Source of the DNA: JAVZLH01 sp049700435
Lineage (GTDB): Archaea > Thermoproteota > Bathyarchaeia > Bathyarchaeales > Bathycorpusculaceae
Direction of reading: 5' to 3'
NCBI GenBank assembly: GCA_049700435.1
Contig: JBNAVK010000002.1
Location: 13,005-77,004, forward strand
DNA: 64,000 nucleotides
The position numbers and the translations under genes are program-made. Position 1 is the first letter of the stretch, and each line of letters starts with the position of its first letter. Below, in pieces: positions 35,402-43,467 of this stretch. Below the pieces are notes generated by a model, which saw nothing but the letters and a program-made list of their open reading frames with translations, did not search any database and had not been told where the DNA came from.

Positions 35402-36166
35402 ATGCCCTTTCGCGGTAAAATAGAGCAAGCAGCCAAAAAGCAGGGGTCAAACATTGTTCTAGCTTTAGATTTTCCCTTTGAAAAAATAGAAAACCGTTTA
35501 AATCTTTTCTCTAAGGCAGAAGAAATCTTGGAGGCAACATATCCTTACGTTTGTGCCGTGAAGTTTAACCACCATCTGGTTCTTCCCCTCGGCGTGTTTG
35601 ACGGGGTTCAGAAACTTGTTAAAAAGGTTCACGATTATGGGTTGGTAGCAATAATGGACTGTAAAGTGAATGACATAGGTTCAACAAATGAGGTCATAGC
35701 GCAATATTATTATGCTGCTGATTTTGACGCTTTGATAGCGAACCCCTTTGTCGGGTGGGAAGAGGGCTTAGAGCCAATTTTCAATGTCGCGCGGAAGTTG
35801 AAGCGCGGCGTAATTCTCCTCGTTTATATGAGTCATAAAGGTGCAATGGAAGGCTATGGACAAAAAGTTATAGATGCAGAAACTGGCGAAAAAATACCGC
35901 AGTACATTTTGTTTGCCAAAAAAGCTCGTCAGTACAAGGTAGATGGGGCGGTTGTTGGCGCGACATATCCTGAAAAGATAAGGGAAGTTTACGAAATACT
36001 CGGTGAAAATGTTCCCATATACTCTCCTGGAATAGGCACTCAGGGGGGCGAGATAAAACACGCTTTAGAGGCTGGCGCCCGCTACCTTATTGTGGGTAGG
36101 TCAATAACGCAGGCGCAGAATCCAGCAGAGGCTGCAAGGCGTATATTGGAGATTTCCAAACGTTGA
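35402..36166 (+). CDS. pyrF: Orotidine 5'-phosphate decarboxylase
   Basis: This ~254-residue OMP decarboxylase makes UMP from OMP. The catalytic Asp-Lys-x-x-Asp element is in IMDCKVNDIGSTN, consistent with a long, eukaryote-like archaeal version. The phosphate-binding loops YSPGIGTQGGE and ARYLIVGRSITQAQNPAEAA are intact. The start at 35402 is the ATG after the TTG at 35393. It is convergent with the membrane pyrophosphatase gene. Confidence 0.92.
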   Translation: MPFRGKIEQAAKKQGSNIVLALDFPFEKIENRLNLFSKAEEILEATYPYVCAVKFNHHLVLPLGVFDGVQKLVKKVHDYGLVAIMDCKVNDIGSTNEVIAQYYYAADFDALIANPFVGWEEGLEPIFNVARKLKRGVILLVYMSHKGAMEGYGQKVIDAETGEKIPQYILFAKKARQYKVDGAVVGATYPEKIREVYEILGENVPIYSPGIGTQGGEIKHALEAGARYLIVGRSITQAQNPAEAARRILEISKR

Positions 36167-36178
36167 CCGTTGCTATTT

Positions 36179-38149
36179 TCAATGAATGAGAGACAAAGTT
36201 ACCAAAGAAGACGCGTATAGCAGAGCAACTGTCCCTATGAGGTTTATGAAGATATCTAGGGATGGGCCAGCGGCATCTTTTAGCGAGTCTCCCACTGTGT
36301 CGCCGATAACCGCTGCCATATGTGTCGGTGTTCCTTTTCCACCTAAGTTGCCTGCTTCTATGAATTTTTTTGCATTATCCCACGCCGCGCCGCCGATGGA
36401 CATAATCAAAGCCAATGGAAGCATCGTTATGAGATTTCCAACAATTAAGCCACCCATAGCTTCTTTGCCAAGTATCAGACCAACCATCAGAGGAACAGCC
36501 ACAGACAAAAAGGCTGGGAGTAGCATACCCCTTAAAGCAGCCTTTGTACTTATATCTACGCACTTGGCATAATTGGGCTTGGTTTCACCATTTGCGAGAC
36601 CGAAATTTTCGCTGAACTGTCTGCGAACTTCCCTAATTAAGGTGTAAGCTGCCTTTCCAACAGCCTTAATTATCAATGAGCAGAATACGAAGGATACCAT
36701 CCCGCCGATGAGCATTCCAGCGACGACTGTTGGTTTTGTTGCATCGATGGTTTGAAGCTGGGTGGCATTAATGTAGGCAGAAAAGAGGGCAACTTGAGCT
36801 AACGCAGACGTTCCTATTGCATAGACCTTGCAAACAGCTTTCGTCACATTGCCGACAGTGTCTAATTTATCCATGACTTTCTGCTCTTGTTGGCTTGCTC
36901 CAGTCATTTCAATCAAGCCGCGGGCATTATCCACAATCGGACCATAGGAGGACATTGCAATGAAAGTAGCTATTATAGAAAGGAAACCGACAGCTACAAG
37001 GGTTATCCCATACAGTCCATCAAAGTAATAAGCAGCCATAATGGCTGTGGAAAAAACTATGATTGGAGCGGCTGTGCTTTCCAAGCCCGTTGCAAAACCC
37101 ATCAATATGTTTGTGGCTGGGCCTGTTTTGGACGCTGTTGCGATTGCTTTTACTGGCTTTTTATCGGGAGAAGTGTAATGTTCAGTCAGCCACGCAAATA
37201 ATATAACTGCCACAATTCCCGCAAAAGTGGCATAAAAAACATCAAATGCGTGGAAAATATTCCATGAAGCGAAAGCCGAAGCAACCGAAACGAAAATGGC
37301 TGCTGCATACATGCTTTTGTTAATCGCTTGCCGTGCGTCGCTGTTGTTCGTCTTTATAAAAAATGAACCAACAACAGATGCAATAATTCCAAATCCGAGG
37401 ACCACCAAGGGATATGTTAAACCATTTCTTCCATATACTGAAAAGCCGAGAATCATGGCGGCGACAAGCGTGCAGACATAAGATTGGAAGACATCCGAGC
37501 CCGTGCCCGCTATGTCTCCCACATTGTCTCCTACTTGGTCGGCTATGACTGCTGGATTTCTGGCGTCGTCTTCCGAGAGGCCCATCTCCAATTTGCCGAC
37601 TAAGTCGGCGCTCATGTCAGCGGCTTTTGTGTATATTCCGCCGCCCACGCGTGCAAATAAGCCTATGAGGCTGGCGCCGAAACCAAGCCCCACAAGCAGT
37701 ATGGGGTCGCCGAGTAATATGTAGAGGGCGCTAACGCCTAACAAACCTAAGCCAGCCAAGGACAAGCCTATAACTGTGCCGCTGTGGGAGGCTATTGCTA
37801 ATGCTTCTTTAAAGCCATTTTTTGCCGCGTTTGCTGTTCTTGCGTTGGCGCGAATGGCGATATGGACGCCGATGTATGCTGAAGCTGCAGAGAAAAGTGC
37901 GCCGATGACAAAGGTTAGAACTGCAAATGCGCCCGAGATAAAAATGAGAAGCGCTGCGAGCAATGCCCCAAAAATTATGACGGTTTTAAATTGGCGGTTC
38001 AGGTAGGTTGTGGCGCAGATTTTAATTACATTAGAAATCTCAGTAATGTTGGTTGTGGCGTTTGCCTTCTTAAGCACACGGTAGGCTAAGTAAACGGCAA
38101 AGACTATCGCTGACAGTCCAGCAACTGGAGCAGTAAGTGCCAAGTCCAA
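36179..38149 (-). CDS. hppA: Membrane-bound proton-translocating pyrophosphatase
   Basis: This 656-residue, ~16-helix ion pump couples PPi hydrolysis to H+ or Na+ transport. The catalytic loops are clear: GGGIYTKAADMSADLVGK, DDARNPAVIADQVGDNVGD and GDTVGDSLKDAAGPSLD. The K+ dependence region reads D-T-V-G-N-V-T-K-A-V, with lysine where K+-dependent enzymes have alanine. This predicts a K+-independent H+ pump (inference). It is a single-gene transcript divergent from nothing nearby. The region 38150-38304 holds only its promoter (TTTAAAATG near 38236 on this strand). Confidence 0.95.
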   Translation of the reverse strand: MDLALTAPVAGLSAIVFAVYLAYRVLKKANATTNITEISNVIKICATTYLNRQFKTVIIFGALLAALLIFISGAFAVLTFVIGALFSAASAYIGVHIAIRANARTANAAKNGFKEALAIASHSGTVIGLSLAGLGLLGVSALYILLGDPILLVGLGFGASLIGLFARVGGGIYTKAADMSADLVGKLEMGLSEDDARNPAVIADQVGDNVGDIAGTGSDVFQSYVCTLVAAMILGFSVYGRNGLTYPLVVLGFGIIASVVGSFFIKTNNSDARQAINKSMYAAAIFVSVASAFASWNIFHAFDVFYATFAGIVAVILFAWLTEHYTSPDKKPVKAIATASKTGPATNILMGFATGLESTAAPIIVFSTAIMAAYYFDGLYGITLVAVGFLSIIATFIAMSSYGPIVDNARGLIEMTGASQQEQKVMDKLDTVGNVTKAVCKVYAIGTSALAQVALFSAYINATQLQTIDATKPTVVAGMLIGGMVSFVFCSLIIKAVGKAAYTLIREVRRQFSENFGLANGETKPNYAKCVDISTKAALRGMLLPAFLSVAVPLMVGLILGKEAMGGLIVGNLITMLPLALIMSIGGAAWDNAKKFIEAGNLGGKGTPTHMAAVIGDTVGDSLKDAAGPSLDIFINLIGTVALLYASSLVTLSLIH

Positions 38150-38304
38150 ACCAGTTGTTCTCCTTGATTATTTTCTTTTGGCTAATTGTGCTTGCCCACC
38201 TAACTAACCAATTGCAAAACAGAACGCAACACCTCATTTTAAACTTTACGATGAAAGAGGCAATGCTGGCAGAAACAACTAGAATAAAAGGGGTTATAGA
38301 AGCC

Positions 38305-38457
38305 TTATCGTCCTCTTCTTTCCCAAAGTTCCTTCTTAAGCAAGTCTCGAACCGCTGACCTTATGGCGGAACTTCTGCTTGGATACATATTTGCTCTAAC
38401 AAGTTCGTCTAATCCTTCCAGATAAGCTTCGGGTAACAGGACTGTCACAAGTTTCAT
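38305..38457 (-). CDS. Ribbon-helix-helix (CopG-like) small regulator
   Basis: This 50-residue protein reads MKLVTVLLPEAYLEGLDELV then RANMYPSRSSAIRSAVRDL. It is a complete RHH unit: one N-terminal beta strand for the DNA groove and two helices joined by the YPSRSSAIR turn. RHH dimers bind DNA. A TATA box and repeated AT-rich half-sites lie directly upstream (38471-38500), so autoregulation is likely. No obvious toxin partner is adjacent, as the next upstream gene encodes a different protein on the same strand. Confidence 0.85.
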   Translation of the reverse strand: MKLVTVLLPEAYLEGLDELVRANMYPSRSSAIRSAVRDLLKKELWERRGR

Positions 38458-38470
38458 GGCGTTCACCTTA

Positions 38471-38500
38471 GTATAATATGCTTATAACATATGCTAATAT
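38471..38500 (-). promoter_or_regulatory. Promoter/operator of RHH gene
   Basis: On the plus strand, ATATGCT occurs twice, at 38476-38482 and 38489-38495. ATATG (38476-38480) and CATAT (38488-38492) form an inverted pair around a 7-base centre. The TATA-like CTTATATTA of the minus-strand promoter is at 38495-38503. Repeats between TATA and gene fit a steric-block operator for the RHH dimer. Confidence 0.45.
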
Positions 38501-38518
38501 AAGATTTGAGGGCGCGTT

Positions 38519-38860
38519 TTAAACATGTTCTCTCGTAGCCCAAATCTCTTTCATGGTGTTGTGGAATGTTTTGTAAACATCGTCAACGTAGATTGTGTGT
38601 CGTTTGATTCCTTGCTGAACAGTTCCTGCCGCAATTAAGAACGTGCCAACCACGTCGCTAATGATTGGTTCTGGGAAAACAACAAGCGCCACGCCAAGCT
38701 TTATTAAAAGCGAATTGTTTCCGCTATGCCACAGTTTTTTTGTCATCCGTGTTTCTCTCACTGTTCCTTTCATGGTTTGTATAAAATCCGTGTAGCTTTC
38801 GTTTAACTCGTTAACCACATTTACCATTGTCTTCAGTTCTTCGTTCTTCACGTGAGCCAC
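38519..38860 (-). CDS. Hypothetical protein with hydrophobic central hairpin
   Basis: This 113-residue protein has a charged N-terminal helix (VKNEELKTMVNVVNELNESYTDF-like, heptad-rich). A basic segment follows, then a hydrophobic stretch SLLIKLGVALVVFPEPI plus DVVGTFLIAAGTV that may form a membrane-associated hairpin with a Pro-Glu-Pro turn. A charged C-terminal helix ends it. I recognise no family. It lies upstream of the RHH gene on the same strand. The 259 bases before its start hold only A/T-rich promoter sequence. Confidence 0.6.
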   Translation of the reverse strand: MAHVKNEELKTMVNVVNELNESYTDFIQTMKGTVRETRMTKKLWHSGNNSLLIKLGVALVVFPEPIISDVVGTFLIAAGTVQQGIKRHTIYVDDVYKTFHNTMKEIWATREHV

Positions 38861-39119
38861 TCACCTTAATCCTCTAGATGTTTTTCATAAATGAACTGTT
38901 AAAGAAAAAAGCTTTAATCCCCTAAAACTTTAAGAATCTCTCTCCGTCTTTTAAAGGACCGTTCAAAATTTTAAATAACCATTTGAATTTCATGACGGGT
39001 GGCTTTTTACTGTTTATGTTGGTTGTGGAAAATATTATCAAGCAGTTAAGCGATTCTTCCATTAAATTATTATCTTGAAACTCAAATAATCCTTAAATTA
39101 ATTTGAAGAAGGTGGTTCC

Positions 39120-39563
39120 ATGTCAGATGAATGTTACGCCTTCATTCTATTGTCAGATGAGAAATGGTGGAAAAGACTATGCGAAAGCAATAGAGTTAGC
39201 GGCGAAACACGGATTTTTGTGCGCAGAAACCGAGTTGGTCCAGTTTCTGCAGAAAAGCTTCTATTTTATGTTAAGCGCCCGTTAATGCAAATTCGCGGGG
39301 TTGCGGATTTTGTTGAACGACTGTCTGGAAACTATAAAGAGCTTTGGAGTTTGTACGGCGACGAAACATGCCTAAAAGACTTTAAGGAGTACGTTAAATT
39401 CCTCGGAGGTAGGGAGAACGTGACTTTCATTAGGTTTAAGAATCTCCGCGAGTTTGAAGCACCTATTTCAATGGATGTTATCAGGAGGGTTCTTGGGGTT
39501 CAGAAGATTCCACGCAATGGCAAATACATAAATCGTGAAACGGCAAATCAACTAATAACCTAA
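39120..39563 (+). CDS. PUA/ASCH-like fold protein (possible DUF365)
   Basis: This 147-residue protein shows the segment FVRRNRVGPVSAEKLLFYVKRP followed by IRGVADFVERLSGNY. This looks like a PUA/ASCH-type beta barrel with an R-G-V turn, similar to archaeal DUF365. Such proteins usually bind RNA. It sits four bases before guaAb in the same direction. TATA-like CATTAAATTATTA is at 39059-39071 and a GAAGGTGG site precedes the ATG. The assignment is pattern-based. Confidence 0.5.
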   Translation: MSDECYAFILLSDEKWWKRLCESNRVSGETRIFVRRNRVGPVSAEKLLFYVKRPLMQIRGVADFVERLSGNYKELWSLYGDETCLKDFKEYVKFLGGRENVTFIRFKNLREFEAPISMDVIRRVLGVQKIPRNGKYINRETANQLIT

Positions 39564-39567
39564 AAGG

Positions 39568-40779
39568 GTGGTTGCGTTGGAGACGTTTGATGCAAAAAGT
39601 TTTGTTGAAACCGAAATTGGAAACATAAAAAAAAGCATAGGCAACGAAAGGGCTTTAGTGGCTGTTTCCGGCGGAGTTGACAGCACAACATGCGCCGTCT
39701 TAACACACAAAGCCATAGGCGAAAACCTTGTTTGCGTGATACTTGACGATGCGTTCATGCGGGAAAATGAGCCCGAGCATGTGGCGGAAGCTTTGTCTAA
39801 GCCGCCTCTAAACGTTCCAACAAAAGTGGTTAATGTGAGGGAACGCTTTCTGCAAGCAATGAAAGGCTTAAAAGACGCAGAGGAAAAGCGTAAAATGTTC
39901 CGTGAAACCTTCTATCAAGTCCTCGGCGAAACAGCCAAAAAAGAAGGCTGCAACATTCTTGTTCAAGGAACAATACGCGCAGACATCGTGGAAACAGTTG
40001 GCGGCGTAAAAACACAGCATAATGTTCTTGAGCAGATGGGAATAAACCCCATGGAACGCTACGGCTTCAAAGTCGTTGAACCCCTCAAAGCATTGTATAA
40101 AGAACAAGTGAGAATGGTTGCACGATATCTCGGACTGCCCCCAGAGTTTTCCGAGCGTCAACCCTTTCCAGGACCGGGACTCTCAGTTCGCGTTGTGGGA
40201 GAAATTCGCCAAGATAAACTTGAAACCTTAAAGAAAGCCACAACAATAGTTGAAAGAGGGCTTGAGCCATATAAGCCAGGTCAGTACTTTGCTGTAATAC
40301 TTGACGCTGAAGAGGTTCCGGAGCAGTCTCTAACTGCTCGCGTTCAAGAGACCACAGCGCGCTTCCTTAATGTTCCATCACGAAATGTGAGTGCAAAGAT
40401 TTTCCGCGATAAGGCAACAGGGGTGGAGGGTGGCAAAAGGCGTTACGGCTATGTTGTCGGCATTAACGTGCAGACGGTGAACAAGAAAACTCATCAAGCA
40501 TCAGTGCAGCATCTAGTTTCTCTTCAAAGAAAAATAATTACCGAAAATCCTGCGGTTACGCGAATTTTCTATGCCATTAAAGATTTAGGTGAAAAGAAAC
40601 AATGCGTGATAGGTGTAAGAGCTGTTGAAACAAAGGATTTCCTAACGGCAAAAGTTTCTGAAATACCTTGGACGGCATTGAACAATATTGCAGACGCAAT
40701 AATCGCAAGGTGTCCAAATATTGCAACGGTATACTATGACATCACACCAAAACCGCCAGCAACAATCGAAATGGAATAA
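39568..40779 (+). CDS. guaAB: GMP synthase ATP-pyrophosphatase subunit with extra C-terminal insert
   Basis: This is the PP-loop subunit of archaeal two-subunit GMP synthetase, converting XMP to GMP with ammonia from a separate amidotransferase. The P-loop is VAVSGGVDSTTCAVL, with TIRADIVETVGGVKTQHN and FPGPGLSVRVVGE. The end YDITPKPPATIEME is canonical. At ~403 residues it is about 90 longer than usual. The extra part lies between QYFAVIL and AVETKDF and includes a second GKRRYGYVVGI-like block, as if part of the dimerisation subdomain was duplicated. The start may be GTG at 39568 or TTG at 39577. Confidence 0.92.
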   Translation: MVALETFDAKSFVETEIGNIKKSIGNERALVAVSGGVDSTTCAVLTHKAIGENLVCVILDDAFMRENEPEHVAEALSKPPLNVPTKVVNVRERFLQAMKGLKDAEEKRKMFRETFYQVLGETAKKEGCNILVQGTIRADIVETVGGVKTQHNVLEQMGINPMERYGFKVVEPLKALYKEQVRMVARYLGLPPEFSERQPFPGPGLSVRVVGEIRQDKLETLKKATTIVERGLEPYKPGQYFAVILDAEEVPEQSLTARVQETTARFLNVPSRNVSAKIFRDKATGVEGGKRRYGYVVGINVQTVNKKTHQASVQHLVSLQRKIITENPAVTRIFYAIKDLGEKKQCVIGVRAVETKDFLTAKVSEIPWTALNNIADAIIARCPNIATVYYDITPKPPATIEME

Positions 40780-40831
40780 ACCTTGGAACACAAAAGAGGT
40801 AAATAACGCAATAACATATCTTTCTTCGTGA

Positions 40832-41164
40832 TTGACTATGTTCCGTGTTCGAGTGAACAAAATTGAATCTATTCGAGACTTGGACGGTAACCTCGGAAAG
40901 CGTATAGAACTTGTTGAAGAAAGAGAAGTTCCTCGCTTCGTGGTGAGACCTCAAACAGAAGAGGCAAAGGCTGTGCAAGACGTTCTGCAAACTCTGCAGC
41001 AGCAACTGCCAATTTTTCCGCCGAGAACTCAACTTGCAATCCCAAAGATAATTTTGTTTTTGACGGAGCAGGAATATGAGAGTTTAGGAATAGACTTTGA
41101 CGTGAACCAAGTTTACGAGATAAAACTTGAAAACCAAACCATCAAATTTAGGAAAGCTGTATAA
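40832..41164 (+). CDS. Hypothetical protein, possibly arcadin-1-like
   Basis: This 110-residue protein reads FRVRVNKIESIRDLDGNLGK then RIELVEEREVPRFVV, followed by a Q-rich helix and VYEIKLENQTIKF. The pattern of a K-x-x-x-I-x-D-x-x-G-x-x-G-K-R-I-x-L-V-E start is reminiscent of arcadin-1, an archaeal cytoskeleton-associated protein. I am not certain, and no crenactin gene is in the window. A promoter lies at 40790-40815 (AACGCAATAACATAT). It overlaps the convergent next gene by 17 bases. Confidence 0.45.
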   Translation: MTMFRVRVNKIESIRDLDGNLGKRIELVEEREVPRFVVRPQTEEAKAVQDVLQTLQQQLPIFPPRTQLAIPKIILFLTEQEYESLGIDFDVNQVYEIKLENQTIKFRKAV

Positions 41165-41507
41165 TTCCTTTCCCCATCTGTTTTCTTAAGGCTAGATTCT
41201 TCGGATGAAAAGAAAGCACAAACATCATGTTCCTTAACGCCGCATAAATTTCTTCCACAGCGGATTTTCTGCCTTTGTCACAGTATAGTGGAACGGGGTC
41301 ATCGCCGCCATTACTGTAATAAACATATATTAGCGGGGTCTTTTCCCTAAAAGGCACGACTTCAACGTCTAAGTTTAAAAATTCAGCCAACCTCTTAGCC
41401 GCCATCTTAACAGACCGCACTCGTTTCCCTTGCAGCTCCAAATGCGAAGCGTAAACTGACAATTTTCCGCAAGTTTTCTTTAGCATGCAGCTCACTAAAA
41501 CTCGCAT
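41148..41507 (-). CDS. Hypothetical protein
   Basis: This 119-residue protein has a positively charged first half (LELQGKRVRSVKMAAKRLAEF) and a YVYYSNGGDDPVPLYCDKG segment. It matches no family I recognise. Codon use resembles its neighbours and no alternative overlapping frame fits better. It is convergent with the arcadin-like gene, overlapping 17 bases, and divergent from acylphosphatase. Confidence 0.55.
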   Translation of the reverse strand: MRVLVSCMLKKTCGKLSVYASHLELQGKRVRSVKMAAKRLAEFLNLDVEVVPFREKTPLIYVYYSNGGDDPVPLYCDKGRKSAVEEIYAALRNMMFVLSFHPKNLALRKQMGKGIIQLS

Positions 41508-41632
41508 TTAGAACTACTGCTTTTAAGATGGGCGATGGAACAACATGGTTCTTCCATGGAGAGAGGTGAGTTAAAGTTAAAATCCGCGAAAATTTTAGAT
41601 TTTGCTATTAGGTTGCCGTGAAGGTGGAAGCC

Positions 41633-41917
41633 GTGAAGGTTAGAGTTCATGTGTGGGTAAGCGGCCGGGTTCAAGGGGTCTTTTTTAGGTCGGAAACTCA
41701 GGAGGAAGCCAGAAAACGCAGCGTAAAAGGGTGGGTGCGCAATCTCCCAGATGGGAGGGTTGAAGCTGTTTTTGAGGGCGAAGAAAACGCTGTTAGCGAA
41801 CTTATAGAATTTTGTAAGCGTGGGCCTCCAGGGGCTGTGGTCAAGGGTGTAGAAGTTGTTATGGAGAATTTTACTGGAGAGTTTAAAGATTTTGTAATAA
41901 GGTATGGGTATCGTTAA
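41633..41917 (+). CDS. acyP: Acylphosphatase
   Basis: This ~94-residue acylphosphatase hydrolyses acyl phosphates. The catalytic loop GRVQGVFFRSETQEEA (with the essential Arg) and GWVRNLPDGRVEAVFEG (with the catalytic Asn) are both intact. The GTG at 41633 sits five bases after GGTGG and is preferred to the GTG at 41618. The end overlaps the next, minus-strand gene by four bases. Confidence 0.95.
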   Translation: MKVRVHVWVSGRVQGVFFRSETQEEARKRSVKGWVRNLPDGRVEAVFEGEENAVSELIEFCKRGPPGAVVKGVEVVMENFTGEFKDFVIRYGYR

Positions 41918-42315
41918 CTTCTTTTTTTAGGCACTCTGAAATGGGATTCTTTTCCCGCACTTATGTATTCTCCGCCTATTCCTCGCACGGTTGAGGCTAT
42001 TTTAGCAAAGTTTTCAGATCCTAAAAATTGCCGTGGCTTTATTATTACATAATCGTCTTTCTCCTCAAAATTTAGTAAGTTTTCCAAATCTTCTGGAAAC
42101 ATCATTTTTATGTCTTCAATCGACTTTTTTCTTTCATAAACTTCTGGTGTAACTGGTGTTGGGGCTTTGGGCATTGGTTGGGTGATTTGCGAAACTGCCA
42201 AAGATTTAAGCGAAGCAGCAACGGTTCTTAAGTCTTCTGCAACCCCGTTCAAAACAATTAATAGTTCGTCAATTTTCTCCACAAGTTTTTCGATTCTTTC
42301 TTTTTCTAAGCTCAT
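41914..42315 (-). CDS. Hypothetical coiled-coil protein
   Basis: This 133-residue protein has an N-terminal amphipathic coiled coil (residues ~3-45, KIDELLIVLNGVAEDLRTVAAS region) and a proline-rich linker. A C-terminal domain of about 65 residues shows YVIIKPRQFLGSENFAKIAS and GGEYISAGKESHFRVPKK, which could be a small winged or ferredoxin-like module. No family recognised. It is divergent from rtcA. Confidence 0.6.
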   Translation of the reverse strand: MSLEKERIEKLVEKIDELLIVLNGVAEDLRTVAASLKSLAVSQITQPMPKAPTPVTPEVYERKKSIEDIKMMFPEDLENLLNFEEKDDYVIIKPRQFLGSENFAKIASTVRGIGGEYISAGKESHFRVPKKRS

Positions 42316-42405
42316 ACGCCTTATCCCTTCAAACCTTAATATTTAACGCATTTATTAATTGTTTGTGTTTCTAAATCAATCGTTAAAACTTCCAATCTGT
42401 AGCTG

Positions 42406-43461
42406 GTGGGGCAGCGTCTCTTGATAGAAGTTGATGGAAGCCAAAAAAGCGGAAGCGGCACAATCCTTAGGCTTTCAATAGCCTTAGCAGCGATACTGAA
42501 CCAACCGCTGCATATCCGTAATATCAGGCAAAACAGACCGCAGCCTGGTCTTAGACCTCAACATTTGGAAGCAGTTTTAACAGCCGCAAAGCTTTGTGAT
42601 GCGGATTTGGATGGCGCAAAAATTGGTTCTCGCGAGCTTTGGTTTAAGCCAAAAGAGGTTAAAGGAGGATGTTTTGAGGCTGAAATTGGCACGGCTGGAA
42701 GCATTTCCATGCTTTTAATGACTGTTTTACCCATCTGTTTGTTTACGAAGGAAACTGTACAGTTGCATGTTTCCAAGGGTGGGACAGATGTTTCTAACGC
42801 TCCAACAATCAATTACATGCGAAACGTATTCCTTCCAATGCTGAGACGCATGGGCGTAAACGCTTCCATAACAGTTCACAGATACGGTTATTATCCAAAG
42901 GGCATGGGCGAAGTTACTTTGACTGTTGAGCCTTGCAGAGCGCTGCAGCCAATACGCTTGGAAAGTTTAGGCGAGATAACAGCCATAAAAGGGGTTTCAG
43001 TCTGCACATTTTTGGCTGAAAGAAGAGTTGCCGAACGCCAAGCGAAAGCAGCGAAAGACTTTTTGAGGAAAGCTGGCCATGAGGCGGGCATCCAGATAGT
43101 GAACGATACGTCAAACCCCATCCAAAAGGGCAGTTCTCTTGTTTTGTGGGCGGAGACGAGCACTAGGGCAATTATTGGAGCGGACGCGATTGGCGAGTTA
43201 AAGAAGACCAGTGAAACTGTGGGGGTTGAGGCGGCTGAAAAACTCTATGAGGAACTTAATGCTAAAGCAACTGTTGACATTCACATGGCAGACATGCTTA
43301 TTCCTTACGTAGCTTTAGCAAAAGGCAGTTCCACGTATCTTGTGCGCAAGGTTTCTGACCATTTAGAAACGAATATCTGGCTTGCTGAAAAACTGTTGGG
43401 CGTAAAGTTTGACATTAAAAGAATTGACGGCGGACTTTACAAAGTGGAAAAGACTGGTTGA
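42406..43461 (+). CDS. rtcA: RNA 3'-terminal phosphate cyclase
   Basis: This 351-residue RtcA converts RNA 3'-phosphate to 2',3'-cyclic phosphate through an adenylated histidine. Typical motifs are EVDGSQKSGSGTILRLSIAL, NRPQPGLRPQHLEAV, EIGTAGSISMLLMTVLP and the catalytic His in ATVDIHMADMLIPYVALA. The start is GTG at 42406 with a weak upstream site. It is followed within six bases by FAU-1 and then Trm5, an RNA-processing operon. Confidence 0.95.
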   Translation: MGQRLLIEVDGSQKSGSGTILRLSIALAAILNQPLHIRNIRQNRPQPGLRPQHLEAVLTAAKLCDADLDGAKIGSRELWFKPKEVKGGCFEAEIGTAGSISMLLMTVLPICLFTKETVQLHVSKGGTDVSNAPTINYMRNVFLPMLRRMGVNASITVHRYGYYPKGMGEVTLTVEPCRALQPIRLESLGEITAIKGVSVCTFLAERRVAERQAKAAKDFLRKAGHEAGIQIVNDTSNPIQKGSSLVLWAETSTRAIIGADAIGELKKTSETVGVEAAEKLYEELNAKATVDIHMADMLIPYVALAKGSSTYLVRKVSDHLETNIWLAEKLLGVKFDIKRIDGGLYKVEKTG

Positions 43462-43467
43462 CACTAG

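Noticed and set aside
38221..38300. A possible C/D-like motif ACGATGA upstream of hppA
   Set aside because: D and D' boxes are missing (CTGG only) and no stem forms.
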